From: Solen grandis
Lineage: Eukaryota > Mollusca > Bivalvia > Adapedonta > Solenidae
DNA length: 64,000 nucleotides
Direction: 5' to 3'
Assembly (NCBI GenBank): GCA_021229015.1
Contig: CM037789.1
Location: forward strand, 26,159,891 to 26,223,890
Part shown: one piece after another, positions 12,345 through 27,300 of the stretch
Layout: every line of letters starts with the position of its first letter
Position numbering within the stretch: the stretch's first letter is position 1
Translations under genes and position numbers: made by a program
The notes under the pieces: model-generated
What the model was told of the DNA's origin: nothing
The model's input: only the letters and a program-made list of their open reading frames with translations
Databases searched by the model: none

Positions 12345-15300
12345 GTATTTCAGCCTTCTCTGGTATTGTCTTTTGTTGCATCTTGACCTCGTCTTCAATG
12401 TTGCTCTGGAAATGTCAAGAACTGGGATAAAAGCATACTATATTTTTTTGTCCAGAAACTTGTCAGCATGTTGTTGAATGGGAGAATCAGGAATCTAATT
12501 TCACTATCAAGTTTTGTGAAATAAATTAAATCTGCTTGTGCTGTACAAAGATAATATTAAAATAACTTTTTTGATGGAAATGAAATTCTGTTTACAATTT
12601 TTGGTATAATGAGCTTGACTCTCCAGAGCAATAGTGAAGAAAGAGTTGAACATTGTGGGATCTTTTCTCATGCTATTTTCATATCCCATATGGGATATTT
12701 TTCAATGCTTTCATTGTCTTAAAGGGGGTCTCCATGGCCGAGAGGTTAAATTGCTGACTTTAACACTCACTTAGCCCCTCACTGTGTGGGTTCGAATCCC
12801 GGCAGGGTCATTCGGATTTTCATGTGAGGAAGCCTTCCAGCTGGCTTGCAGTAGGTCGGTGGTTCTACTCAGATGCCTCCGTGCATTTGGGGTCTTCCTC
12901 CACCTGTAATAAGCTGAACGTCGCTGTATAACTGAAATACTGTTGAAACGACTGTAAACTCAAATAGTCAAGTCAGTCAAGTCAAGTCATTGTCTTAAAA
13001 TGTTTTCCGTAAAATATCTTCTTTAGTATAAACACATTTATTTTACGCTGATAGGGAAAAAAGTTTTTACAACTTACACTAATCCCTCTTGATGATTCCT
13101 GGGTTGGACCAGTACTTTGCGCCTAGGAAGGTCATGAAAAATCCTTGTCCCCAATGGGGTTTGAACCTACAACCTTCACATCTTCAGTCTGATATGTCGC
13201 TACTGAACCACGGCTCCCTTGAACATTTAGATGTTTGAATTGTACAGACATTTCTGCAATCCATCAATTAAGGAGTTCCTGACTGTTGTGCAGGCTAATG
13301 TATTGTCTGTGAAAGTGTTTCGCAGAGCCCTAGTGGCCAAGTGGATCAAGTTTCCACCGTGTGAGCTTGAGGTCTTGGGTTTGGTCCTAGCCGTGAAATA
13401 TGGACAATTTGCTGATGTAGCGCTGGAAGCTCAGCATAAACATTAGGTAGTTCCAAGACTGGTCATCTGGATATCGGATAATGACTTTGTGTTTTATCAT
13501 GCAACTACCACTTGTATTGTGGAAGACAAAGTCTCCCAAGTGATCAAAATAATGTTAGTGAGGTGTAAAACAAAAATTATATTAATTATCTTCATGTGGG
13601 GAACAAGTCAGTGAAACTTCTACCATGTCCTTCTCAACAGTTCCTCTAATTGGAACTTTTTCCTGAGGAAGCTCATGAATGAGTCTGCCTTTGTACCCTT
13701 CAGGATTCAAACCCACAACCTTTGGATCCTCAGTAGATGTGTACATCCACTGGGCAACAGGGCCACTTAATATTCTCTCATTTTGTGATTTTTAAAATAG
13801 CACACAGAAAAGTTGCCATTTTTTCTATTTTGAATTTTAAGGTCAATGATTTCTGTTTGTTTAGATTTGTAAAGACAACTCAGAATTGCTTTACATTAAT
13901 GTGTTGTGTTGGTGTTGTGTGTCAGTAGCTTTCACTTCTCGTTTTTTTCAGGCATTTCTCTGTGCTTCTGTGCCTGTTGTGTATCATTTTCTGAAATAAA
14001 AAAGACAATGTTTCTATTATACAAAAAATTATATCAATATCTATTAAAAAGGTTCTCCATTGTATGAATCAAATATAGAATATCTTATTACAAGTCTTAG
14101 TATGTTTAAAAGGTCTCTGTTACATGAGTAAATTATTAGTTACTTGATGAAGTTAACTTCATTGCATTTTAACAGCCTTTGATATGGCATTGCTTATGGA
14201 ATGGTCTGAATAGGATTCAGATCATAGTATGTCAACCATTTCTCTAGACCTGCATCTCAGTACCTATGAATTGACTTCGGACCTACAGTTTTTCAAGTTT
14301 CATCCTGTAATGTCATGTCAGTTTTGCTTAGCATGTCACCTCATACTGCTTTACATGTTCCACTCCTTTCAGTACTTTTAAAATATTTGTCTCTTTTTTT
14401 TTCTTTCTCACAAAGCTCATTTTGTTAAAGTATCATTTTAATGCCTTATAAATATGTATTACCCATTATAATGTGAATATTTTATGGAATATTATCATAA
14501 AATATGAAAGATATTTAAATTGGGCACTTTGGAGATGATTTTACTTCTGTGTGTAACAGCACCCTCATCTAAGCTCTTTTTATTAAGTAGTTTTAGAGGA
14601 TGAATCAAAATATCAAATTATTATTTTACCGTCCCTGTATTAAGTTGTTGTTTAAATTAAATGTAAGACAGTTTACTTCATTAATACACAAGCCTTGTTA
14701 AGTTTTGTAGTTTGTGACTTCGAATGGTTTATCTCTTTCCAGTTCCAATGGGGACCGCGACCACACAGAAGACGAGCAGTAGCGAGAGTTGGGCGTACAA
14801 CACGCGTGGGGAGTACCACCAGCCCACCATCTCTTATGGTAGTAAGTCGTACAGCACCTCTTCACCTAGCCCACGCTCTGGCAAGGTGTCGCTTGATGAG
14901 CAAAGTCAGCTTGATCAAATTCTTAGTGATCTCCTCAATGATCAGGCATATGTGAGCCCTAAATCTCCGTCAGGAAAAACAAAAGTGTCGTCAGAGACAC
15001 GGACATTTAAAACAGTGGAAGACCACATAAGTCCTGAGGGAAATATAGTGGTTCAACGTGGGGAAGTAAATTATAAAATCCCTGAGGTTGAAAAACATAT
15101 AACAGTTAAAACTGTGAAGGAGGAGAAGTCATATAAACCGGTAAATGCATTTACTTATACTCCTTCTTCCCCGGAGATGTCGCGGTCATTTGAACCGATA
15201 AAAAGCCCCACAAGTCCTAAGACCACATCGCTGCCTTACCGGACTGATTATGAAAATAACTTTTCTAAAAAGGAAAGTTATTCATACCAACAAAATGGAC

Positions 15301-18300
15301 CTTCGTCCCTTAGTGACGGGGAGCAATCATTGTCATGGCTGCAACAACAGCAGGCGAAACTACGTGAAAAGAGTATAGAACGTGATCCAAAGCGTGCCCA
15401 AAACGAGCAAATGATGATCGAAGAACTAAAAACTGCACAAACACAGAATAAATATTTTCAGAAGAAGTCACAGAGTGAAGAACAGCAAAGTTCCTCTAAA
15501 GCATCCACATTGTCAAATGGACCGGCTAGTCCGTATAGTTACACAGTGTCGCGCACACACACATATAACACAGATAAGTCGCCTAGTGACACGTCATTTC
15601 CTTCTCATGATTCTCTCCCCATGGCTCTTCTCATGATTCTCTCCCCATGGCTCACTCGCACACCACATATATCACAGAGCAATCTACGTCAAAAGTTTCA
15701 AATAAGCCGCCACCGTCTCCCAGCCTACAGAGGTCGGTGGCTTCGTCACAGAGCTCGGCTCCCCCTGTGCCCCCTCCAGCCAGAACTAGCAGTCGAGATT
15801 ACATGCAGCAACAGCAGCAGACCAGGAACCGATCATACAGTGGAGGTTCCTACCAGCAGTCATCTTCATCAAGCGCCTGGAAGACCGAGACTCATACACA
15901 GCCACGCACAGTTCAGAGACATTACTCAGAGTCGGCATATGACCGCGATCATTATGAAAAGCAACACGTGCCAAGGACGCACACAACTCCACCTATCTCA
16001 CCAAGGTCAGTGTCACCCCAGACGTATCAAACATACAAGACAGTGTATAAAACCATTCACCATCGTGGTGAGGACGAAGCAGACTTTTCGGCACCTCAAC
16101 CAATCGAGGTGCAGATTGAGAAACAGATTCAGGAGAAACAGCAGACGGTACAACAACAGAAGCAGACGGAAGCCCAGAAGCCTCATTACATCACAGAGGT
16201 CATAGTTCAGAGGACGGGCGGTGCAGGTCAGTTTTACTGCATTCTTGACCCTCCAGAAATGTTCCTGACAATGCCAATGCTATATAATTCATGCGGTGTC
16301 ATAAGCGACCTAGCCACCACGGAACGCTCCTTTCTTGAAAACAATATAAACAAGATTCTCTGTAGAGGGAGATAACCTTAAATATATTTAGATGTAACAG
16401 CTATGCATTTTGCAACCTAATTTTATTATACAATATATTATACATTTTTAAGCTTGTTATGTATTACCAGTGATAGAACAGAGATCTCAAGATTGATGAA
16501 AAATGAGAGGACATTCAGTTGAAGAGACACAAAGGATCCTCGACAAGGATCGTAGCTTGTTTCTAGGGTAGCGGGTAGCTTTATATAGTATGTAACCATG
16601 GCAACATCTACACTCATAACAGTTTGAGCCTTTCATAAGAAGTGGGAGCTAGGTCGCTTTATATAACCACTGCAATGGCTTAATATATATTTTTAACTTA
16701 ATTATCATTAGTACACACTTTAAAGTTTTGTTACCATTTGTAGCTTGTTAATTATTTTATAAATATATGGCATTTCTAAAACTGTTCTTGTGAAAAGTTA
16801 CATTCAAGTTTTGTATTTAGCAGTTTTACATCAAATGTGAAACATATTTTTACAAATTATACCTGCACAACAATTTTATTGGTTGACCAGTACTTTATGG
16901 CTCAAACTTGTCTGCTCATATCCATCATCAGCACTTCCTCTGCATCATGGCTTCCTTTATATTTTAGGATTTATTATCTATTTTTATCATACAGGAATAA
17001 ATAAGGGTTTGATTTTACAGAGAACAATTGTGACATATAAGAGAATATGCTTGCACTGCTTTTGTAGCCTATTAGTATCTACTTTGTACTTCATCATTTT
17101 ATTCTGCTTCCTTGAACACATTACAGAAAAGAGTCGTGAGCAAGATAAAAAGGACACGGACAACCGGCTGGACGCATTGGAGAAAACACTGCAGGCTGCC
17201 TCGCAGTCCATCATGGCTACGTCCCCATGGCAACAGCAGCAGAACATCATGAAGCAGGAGGAGACTCGGCGTTTTGAGACACGCTCGTACGAGACAAAGA
17301 CGGAGCGGCGGGAGGAGAGGCAAGAGCGTCAGCAGTCTGTGAGTAGAGTGGAACGCAACGGAGGATACCCGCGTAGCATGTCGCCTGTCTGGGATAACGT
17401 TACTATTGAGCATGTAAGCAACCCCTCACCGATAACCTCACACTATAAAGGTCAAAGGTCAAATCCAATTTAAGAAAATAATATATTCATGAATGTGTTT
17501 TGAATCAATTTAAAATATATTATTGTTTAAATTCATGGCAGTAATAAGAAAAAATTGTACATATTAGGGAAAAATATCTTGCTTGTTTTAATGTATAAGG
17601 AGCAAAACAAAGGTCATTTTGAATAAAAGGTATAAATAGATTTTTGTCCTTTGACCTTTATATTAAATATGATAGGCTAACTGTACAGTTTCAATGAAAA
17701 GGAAAGGTTAGAAAATTATTTAAATATTTAATATACTATTTATTCTTTTTCTATGGTTTTAAATTAGTTTATAATTGAAGCAGTAGAGATAGCCTATCAT
17801 ATTTGCCTTTGTGTAAAGTAGACTTTGAAATTTGAAATTCATATTATTTATCATAGAAGAAAGTTTCAACAAGAAGATCAGGTATGTTTCTGTCTTTTGA
17901 AACAATAAATGCCATGAACACTTATTTCAAAGTCACACACAGTTCCCGTAAAACTGTTCCATTTCATCGCCTCAGTCCAGTTTCTCAGACTTCTTATGTC
18001 AATTTACACTGTAGTGTTAAACTAAAATGAAAGAAGTTTCACTTCGAAACTTAGACAGTTTTATAGAAAGATCAGACAAATTTGTTTATAACTTGAAAAA
18101 AACAAACAAAAAAAAACAGGCCGCGATGAATACAATTCTGGACTGTTGAGATGAATGTGGAACACATCCCGGTGTTATAACCTGCCAGTGTTGACCATTC
18201 AGTACTGACCGCTAGAACCGCTGCAACTGGAACTGAGATTCAGACACTATAAACACAAGTATAAAAAAAAGTAAATTTAAATGACTTGTATCCTATCCTG

Positions 18301-21300
18301 TTGTTGCTGTATTGGAATGTTAGCATCATGATGGCAGTATGTGAGTCATAAAGCAATGGCCGGTTAATTATGGTTTATGCCATGTAGCATCTTAAGACAT
18401 CTGGTTAAATAATCAGTAATGATCATCCTGGTTTGTCCTTGTTACCTTGCGTCATGCATAAGTAGCAGCTACTTGCTTATTTAAAAGCATTTTAAGTTTT
18501 AAACTTCCTCTCACTGGTTCCTGGGTTGGACCAATACCCTTAGCCTGGTCAGGGGGTATTTTTACACCCTTAGGTAGGAACGCAATCAATAAAATTCTTC
18601 TCCCTCCTTCCACCTCTTTGGGTTCAAACCCCAGCAGAGATCTTTTGGTTTTGTCATGTAATGAAACATTCAAGCTGTCTTGTGGTAGGTCAGTGTGTCT
18701 GCCAGAGTCTTCTTCCACCTGATATTAGCTGGGTGTCTCCATATGACTGAAATACTTCGATTGGGGATGGTTAACCTCAGCACAGCAACAACCTACAAGC
18801 ACAACAATAGAAAAAAAGGGTCAGATACTCAGGGTTTTAGTTATCCCATGATGTCCATATATACATGTTTATACCTACCTCAGGACAAAGGCTTCCTTTG
18901 ATACTAGTCTGAAGTTTCCCAGGAGTCCTTTTATAGTGGACAACCTTGTTTAATACCCAATATGTTGAACAGCTCCCTTGCTGCTGCATGATAACTTTTT
19001 TGACCAATCAAAGTAATTGATTTTAAATTACTATGCTTCTGTAAAGAAATAGTTTCAAAAAATTAATAGTTTGGCAAATGATTAAGTGTATTAGATCTGC
19101 AAGAAAATGTTAAAAAGAAGTGGTATTGCATGGAACAAATTTACATTGGGCTCAGCAGAGCCTTGAGCAAACCTATGAACATGTGCCCTGGGTAATAGCA
19201 TATGAAGGTCAATAATCTGCTCACTCTCCAGAACAAAGGGAACCGGCTTTTATATATTTACAAAGCACTATCATGTGAGCTATCTCAGAAGTCAGACTGA
19301 GTTTTGTATACAGTCTGCAGTTTTTAAATCTTAGAAATATTTATGTATGAAACTGCTAATTTACAACTTTGCAGAAAAAGAGTAATGGTATTGAATGGTG
19401 AAAAAAATATACACAGTTTTGTGCGAGTTTTGTTATTGTGAATGTAACGCAAAATAAGATTGTATTGTTATATTAACATGTTTGCTGTTTATAAAACATG
19501 TGTTGGTTATTATTAACATATATGATATTATGCATCTTTTGTTATGCTTCCTTTGCATTTTTGAACTATAAAATGCTTTCCAAGGGAAGTAACTTCAACA
19601 AGCATGTTAAAAGGTTCCATTTGGAGCTGGAGTTTTCTCCCTTGGTTGAACTTTGTTGTACACTTTGCAATCCTTTCTCCTTCCAAAAGTGTCAAGCTTT
19701 CAGTACTGTGAACATTGCAGAATATTGCTTTTTGTGTTACTGGTTGTAATACTTTAACTTAATTATAAATGATCAGTCAATTACTCAAAATACAAACATT
19801 TCCATTATAAAACTTAATTAACTCAATATGACATATTAAACTGTGTAGACACTTAACCATGCTATGAGTCACAGCCATATTGATTTATATTGTATTATTT
19901 AAAAGAGATATCAAGGTATTTACAAGTATATCAGGAAATAACAGAATTGTATTTGTAACAGCTGGGTATACATACAGATTTTCTTAAGTAGATATATTGA
20001 TGTAGATGTCACATGGTGTAATTATATTACAAAGTTACATAGATCAATATTATAAAATCATATTACATAGTTATATAGACCAATATCATATATGAAAACT
20101 AAGCCTCAAATAGCTGATACTGTTCACTCCTTGTTCTAGAAGGTTTGATTTTGGGATCATGCGATCAGGATATCTGATTTCTATACCAAAGGTACTGAGT
20201 TTGATTCAATATTTTACTTGGTTGCCATTTTTAATTTGGTTTCGTTTGACATGCACATGATTTATGAAGTTTTGGACTGTTTAATGAGAGCTGAAACCTT
20301 TTACTGTGTTTTTCTAATAATCAAAACATTAATTTAGATAAAGATTCTAGTTTTACTACATATTAAATAACAAACAACAATAGATTAAGTTAATTTAATC
20401 CTTTTTCACTATGTAAAATGGGGGCTATGTGTATCTAGGTATATTGCTGATTACATCTGTAATGGGTATGCATCACTTTTACTGATAGCTTTTCTGGATT
20501 TTCAAGAGTAGATGCGCTCAGCTTAGTTTGTATATATATTGCATAACTCTGGGGATGATTTTACAAAACTTGTTTTAATTATGTTGCTCATGAATGATCA
20601 CATAGAAATATATATGACAGCAGCTAGTTACCATGACAACTGTATATATCTTTGTGGTCCACGATGATGATGATTCAGGTCAAACAGTGCAGAATTTCAA
20701 TGCTGCATTTACGAGGCTGCATTATGTCTACATTTGGAGTTCGAGACGCGATTATTAACTGTAATCATTGTGTATATGGATGTTCACGGCCATCCATCTG
20801 TAAAACTGTCTGACAAGGAATTTCGTATTTATTTGTTCGTTTGGATTTAAAAGAAAAATAATAAAAATGTTTGTTTATAACAAACACATAGAGTGTAAAA
20901 CAAATTTAATATTGTGAGCTTTTACCTTTCTGACTGGGGCTCACCATAGTAACTCATAATTGTAAGTAAGTTAAGTCTTTATTTTTAGAGGGTAACTTCC
21001 ACAGATGCTGTGAGATGAACGATATCAAGTCTGACTTGTGTCGTCTCAGTAGGCAATTTTTTTATGATTTTCTTTTCTTCACGAAGCATGCCCAGAGAAA
21101 AACACGGTTTGTTCCATAGTACAATGTGGATCTGTTATAATGTATTTGGAGTCTTAAAAAATAAAAAGAGGTTTATACAGAATAAAGATGATGTGTCCTG
21201 CAGAATGAAGTTTGTTTCGCTTATGGCGTAATCTTTCTCAGAATTTTAAGACTGAAATAAGTTTAAAGAAATCTTGTTTGATATTGCCTGTTGGGGTTTC

Positions 21301-24300
21301 TACATGCATGAGTGTCTTAAATATTTCACAGTCTTCATATAGGTACTTGAGAGAAATTAAAGTATAAGTATAAAAAATTGTTTGTTAGCCTTAGAAGGTG
21401 GGGAGACCACAATGTCATGTGGCCTGTCACCTGGACAGGTAACAAGATGGCTGTCCTGGATGGGAGGGTGGGGGCTGACAGCGAACCTTGCTGACCTTCA
21501 CAGGTCACAGAGGTCAACTGAGTTCACCTGTGTGACAGTGGACAAGGTCAGTGAGTACATTTACAGAATGAAGGGGCTGGTTTTACATTAAATGTCAGCT
21601 GAACTACTGGATTACTGGTTTTACAAAATTAAATGTCATAGTAACTGTTGGTTTTACATGCTGGCTTTACAAAGTAATTTGAATGACTGGTTTTCTGTAG
21701 CAGAATCTCATGTTCGATGTTTTATTTATTGTAGTGATGTTATTAATGAGTTATGACTTATTTATTATGGTTATAAAAAATGATAAATCGGCTATTTTAG
21801 TGACTTTTTTTATTTACAAAACTGTCATTCAGGAGACATTTATCTGGAGAATCTCGACTGATTATTGTAAGCGATGTTGATGATATTTATGACAGCCATA
21901 ATTGAAAATTCAGATGTGAGTGAAGAAATAGGTCAAAAGTGCTCGTCTGCAGGATGTGCTTATGACAGGTTAACACTAGTCTGTTCCGTGTATTTGAATT
22001 TTTCAGCGTTGATAGATTGTAATGATTTGAAAGCAAATTCTTATAGTGAGTTGGAATATAAGAGCAACTTGACAAACAATAAGTTGCATACCTCATACCA
22101 GGCCTTTGGCTTTCCTTATGATAATGGTTGTAAAACCAAAGTAAGTACATGCATGTCCTGGTATAGGATACAGTGGTATTGTGTAAGCGGGTTACTTATT
22201 GCTGATTTTCTACCAGATAGCCTGACTTCCCCCTCAGGACAATAACTGAAGATATTATCAGGATATTGAAGGTATATCACTTTTATTGCACTGATGAAAA
22301 TCCCTGTACCATCTTGTCAGACTAGGGTATAATACCTGGGCCTTATCCTGGTTTAGGCACTAGTGGTTTAGCAGCAGGTCACAAGGCAAACATCAAAGTG
22401 ATTGTGAGGCCTGAGAGAAGTTTTATTATGGGCGATTATCAAGATATTAGCATATTGAAATTTTAATGAGAACACGAAAGGAAGGAGCAGTTAGAAAGGC
22501 TTCAACGTCTGGCATGGTTAAACCTAGGTCTGTGTTTTAGTTTGAAATCCAGAGTTCAGTGGTCTTGGTGTATAAGTCATTTATATAGTCGTTGGATTTT
22601 TGTCTGTGGTTTTCTTACTTTTTGATTTGATGATATCCACAGCTACTGATACCCTTATATGTTATAAGATTACTCAGAAATGGTAAAGAATCCCACAAAC
22701 TTTCCTTGTCAGAAGCTCAGTCAAATATTCAAAAAGATAATTGAAAAAATAAAAGTTAAAATAACAAGCTGTCCAGATATGTTGGCAGTAAGGGAGGTAA
22801 GCGTGTTGTGGCCCAAGGGTCAGTTGAGATCTCCAGGTGTAAACAAACACATTACCGGCCCTGTGTTTAGATCAGGTGTGTATATACAAAGTAGACAATT
22901 GGTTGGCCAGCTCTGAAGTGTTTCCCAGACCTGGGTTGAGGGTGAAATGTATACAGGGCTGGGTTTCTCCGGTGTGAAACAAGTGTCATTGTAGAACTCT
23001 AGTGTGGGTACGGACATGAATCTTCACACACAATTACCTACATTGGTGTGATTAGAGACCTCTCTCACACACAGAATATACACGGGGAATATGCATGGAT
23101 ACATGGGATAATAAATTATTACATCAACTGTGATGAAATAATTATGTATATATAATATGCTTATTTAAGGAGGAATTGTTGGTCTTTTTTCTTATGGCAA
23201 GGGCTATTGTGATTTTTTTAAAGGATCAGGTGATGTTGACAGACTGCTGGGATATGTAAAGTTTAGTCTCATTAACATGAGGAATGATAGAGTCACAAGG
23301 TAGAGATATATGTACATGACACCGGTGTGTAGGACTGTACCAGTTGTGTGAAAAACTGAGGCTTGGATGACTGTGAAAAAAATAACTTTAAAGGAAAAAC
23401 AACCTGTGAACATAAGATTGTCACACGAGAGTTGTAAATAGGTCTCATAAAGTTGGTTTCTTCCAATTAGTGACATTGAATACCTGGGTAGATTGAAATA
23501 GTGCGATCAGTTTCAGAGGAGATCAAAGAGATTGGTCACTGAAGGAATTTGAATCTTTTTAAATCAAGATATTGATTATGTTGTAATAAAGTGTTTGTGA
23601 GGGACAAATTGGATTGTGGAGTTGATCAGGAATATCTAACAGAAAGATCAATCAGGTCAGTTTTATTGATACTTACATGGTTTGTAAATGTACGGTAGTG
23701 CAGTGGTTTTGAATCATTAATGCGGGCTCAATTTTAGCCAAAGTTTTGAGAATTTATAGGTTGTGGTATATACTTTCAACACTGATTCTTTGGACTTTGG
23801 CAGTTTCTGACTGTGCGCTTGATCTAATGGTAGTTTCAAGTCTCAAGGCTGATATTTGTCCATGATTTACTTATGTGCCCACACCCTTCCCCCTAACCAC
23901 CTTAAAGATATTTTCCTAAAAAATCAGAGATCTAGAGAAAAATGAGGTGTACTTACGAGAGTTATAAGATGCTGAGTCCCTTTTGACATTTAAGATGAAT
24001 GTTAGTTACAACTTATTTCTTTTGAATGGTTGTACAGAATTTCACATGCAGTGCTGAGGTTTTATAATTCACTTAAAGTTATCTCACTCTATCTGCTGGA
24101 ATGGTTTAGAATATCAGTTTCAGTGATATTTAATATTGTGAAAGCAAGTTAACCTATCTATTTACTATAATGTATTTGAAATTACATCAATGGGTGGGGG
24201 TTGTTGTTGTCTTCTTCACACAGGAGTAGGAGAAATGAAGTCGCATAATTATGTACTTTGGCCTGGAAAAGCTTGCTCCCAAATACACAGAATTTTGATG

Positions 24301-27300
24301 CAGCTAAAATCCTACACCGATAAACCATGTTGTTTTGCTTTAAATTTGCATAATAGATATATATAAAGGGCAACCTGAGGTTTCCCTGGTCCACAAGGTT
24401 CAGGAATGTTGATCAGCCGTAATTGGTGGATCACATTGCTTTGGTCTTTCTTGAGGTTTGAATCATTTAGGGGCAGGGTTACATTGACTCACACATCTTC
24501 AAAAACAGTCACATACCCTTTGATGGTGGTGATTCACAGTTCATACTGCTCATGGCTAGATTGTTGTGATATTTTGATCTGGACAATATACTCCCGATTT
24601 CACAAGCAATACATATCCACATTGCATGGACAATACACACCTGTAGATCGCAGGCAGTCACAGGCAATATTTAAATTTGTATGTTTCTGAGCTAGTATAT
24701 ACCTTAATGTCAGATGCAGTACACAGCAACATACAATTTACACCAACATGTCAATGCAATACACATTTGTATTTTTCAAGCAATACAGGTACTACATACC
24801 AACATTTCACAGGAAATGCACTCTCCTATTTAAAAACACACATTTCACGGCATATATTCATTTCACAGGAGTATATGGAATTCATAGGCAATACACAACT
24901 ATATTTAACTGGTAATGCATACTTAAATTTCATAGGATATACACATCAATATTTCATAGGCAATACATACTTACACCCACATTCTGACCCCTTACATTTT
25001 TGGCCTATCCAACATTTGTCAGGTTATTATCTGGTGATCAATTCATAATACTATCCTTTGTCAGTGACACATTAATCTAGGCCTAGAATTGGAGGGATGA
25101 CTCAAAGATTTTGGCAAATTCTCTACTTCACCCAGCTACAGAGATTTAAATCATTTCATTTCCAGAAATTTCATTTTTAACAGAATAACCTTGTTTGGTG
25201 AACAACATCAAAAAATAATCTTTTCTCAGTGAGATATCACATTATCGTAAAAGTTTGTTGGTTTGACTGCTTTTGCTGGCCGAGTGCTTACAGCATCCAA
25301 CCCCTTGTCTTGGAGGTTGTATGTTCAATCCCCAGCCATGACATACCAAATGCATTAAAAATGATACTTGTATATCTCCCAGGGTAGTTTCTGGACTGGT
25401 TAGCTTGGTGTGGTATCATGCCACATTTGATAAGGAAGTGGTATCCCGTTGGGGCAGCACCATGTATGTCTGCTGCAGAAATGACTGAAATACTTCAAAC
25501 CAATCAAACAAACAGCAGTTAATTCAATGAGGACTAGTACACACTCTATACAAACAGTACACTTTATGGACATCATGGTAAATATTATGAACAAATAAGT
25601 AGACATTGTGAACAAATATGAACAAGTTAATAGGAACAAATACGAGTACCAAGCTGCTACACCAGTGTCATTTTTATGAAAAATCCATCATTTTATATAC
25701 CATTAAAAGTTATACCAATTAATATTCATCAAGTCATAAATTTGTACATGAATATTCATGAATTAAAAAGATAACATTGGTTGTAAGTTACACAACATCA
25801 GGACAGCTTGTTCAGGTCTGCCACCAGTGGGAAACATCTTTGAATGTCATATGCAAAAAAGAGGTATTTCACATTTAATCGACATGATATTTCACAGGTC
25901 ATCATGCATGATATTTCAAACTCATTCCCAGTGCACTTCATAAAATTTAGTTTTAGAAGAGTCACAACCTAGTGGAACACAGAATTGTAGAAGTTTCTCT
26001 GACATTGACAGTCCCTTGTAACAATTAAAAGAAAAAGAATCTTTTGGTAATGATAACTTATTTTAAACTTTTTTTATTTTGTGTCAAATTGGGGGAAGAT
26101 GTTCTTTTTAACTTAATTAGTCTGGACTGTTCCTGAGTTGGACCAGTACTTTGCGTCTGGAAATTTCATGAAAATTCCTTGCTCCAATGTTTATTTACTT
26201 GTGTAGAGCGCAAGTGGGAAAAAATGTTGAGAAAGATGCAAGGTCTGGTTAGGCTTGCGTAATATGAGGATGTGGGGCCAGGTATGGGATGGGGCCAATA
26301 TATGAGGTGGGGCCAGGTGTCAGAGTCTTAAGATAAAGGGACTTCAGCACATGTGTAGTGGAGATGACTGGACCAGACATTTGTTTATGTTACAGTTAAT
26401 GAGGTGTTCTGGGAAGAAGATAAATAATGGGGGTCAAAAGAAGCTGGCCCGGGTCAGTGTGGAGGTGTTCAGGGAATGCTGGGAGGGTGTTTACATCCTG
26501 GTGTATATTCATTATTCTTTATTTATAACTTTCTGTACTTTGATATACAGACCCTCTCAATCTTAAGAGAACTTCATCACTGGTGAATAAACAATTTGTG
26601 AAGGGGAGGTAAAATCTAACACAAAGAGATCAGGGGCAGGGATTACGGGGAAGAGATCAGGGGCAGGGATTACAAAAGAGACATTTTTTTTCAATGTGTC
26701 AGAGTTCAGAATACATTGATAAGAAATGATCAGTACTCTACACTATATTTGGAATTTTTTTTTGCAAAACACTATATCTTATTCAGCCCAGGTTGGATTG
26801 AAATACGTTTGGAAATACTACCCCATTCATGAAACACTAAATATTTTTTCTCTCCCTTACTTTATTACATTCAAGGACAGATTATATTACAGGTTTAAAC
26901 GTTAATTACACTTGAGACTTGCACTCCTTTCTTATTGCCCAGTTATGGCAATCCTAACCACTGAATTGTAAATCCCTGGGGCAATGTATGTGCAACCCTG
27001 AGGGGTTAAAAGGTCAAGGGTGATCTTGGCCCATTCATTCATTACTTTTTATTGCACATTTAAGAGTTATATTGCAGAACTTTGTGGGCTGTGTTTTTCT
27101 GACACAATAGTCTTGGTCTGTTAAGATCCCCCAGGAGGGGAGGGGGTGGGAGGATTATGGGCCTTTAATGGCATCCTATATACACTGTGATTACATGAAT
27201 ACTGAATGTCAATGAATGATGAAATATTTACACTCTTGTTTCTTCTCTCATTTGTCTGTCCGGCTTGCTCTCCTTTGTTTGATCTTTCTATCTAAATTCT

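Larger units (their letters stand above)
12345..14742. other. Intron crowded with SINE-like repeats
   Basis: No exon is seen in this stretch. It holds four tRNA-related repeats (12725, 13095, 13326 and 13615), and the remainder (13780-14742) is AT-rich unique sequence. An open frame at 13231-13446 lies inside a SINE and is not a gene. Confidence 0.7.

Noticed and set aside
12725..12810. A genuine tRNA(Leu) or tRNA(Ser) gene
   Set aside because: A and B boxes are present but the acceptor and anticodon stems do not pair cleanly, and the head is joined to a SINE body with relatives elsewhere in the window.
16883..17126. Tensin coding sequence extending left of the exon at 17127
   Set aside because: The frame is open but the sequence is AT-rich with membrane-like chance composition. 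A good acceptor at 17125-17126 and phase agreement define the exon start.
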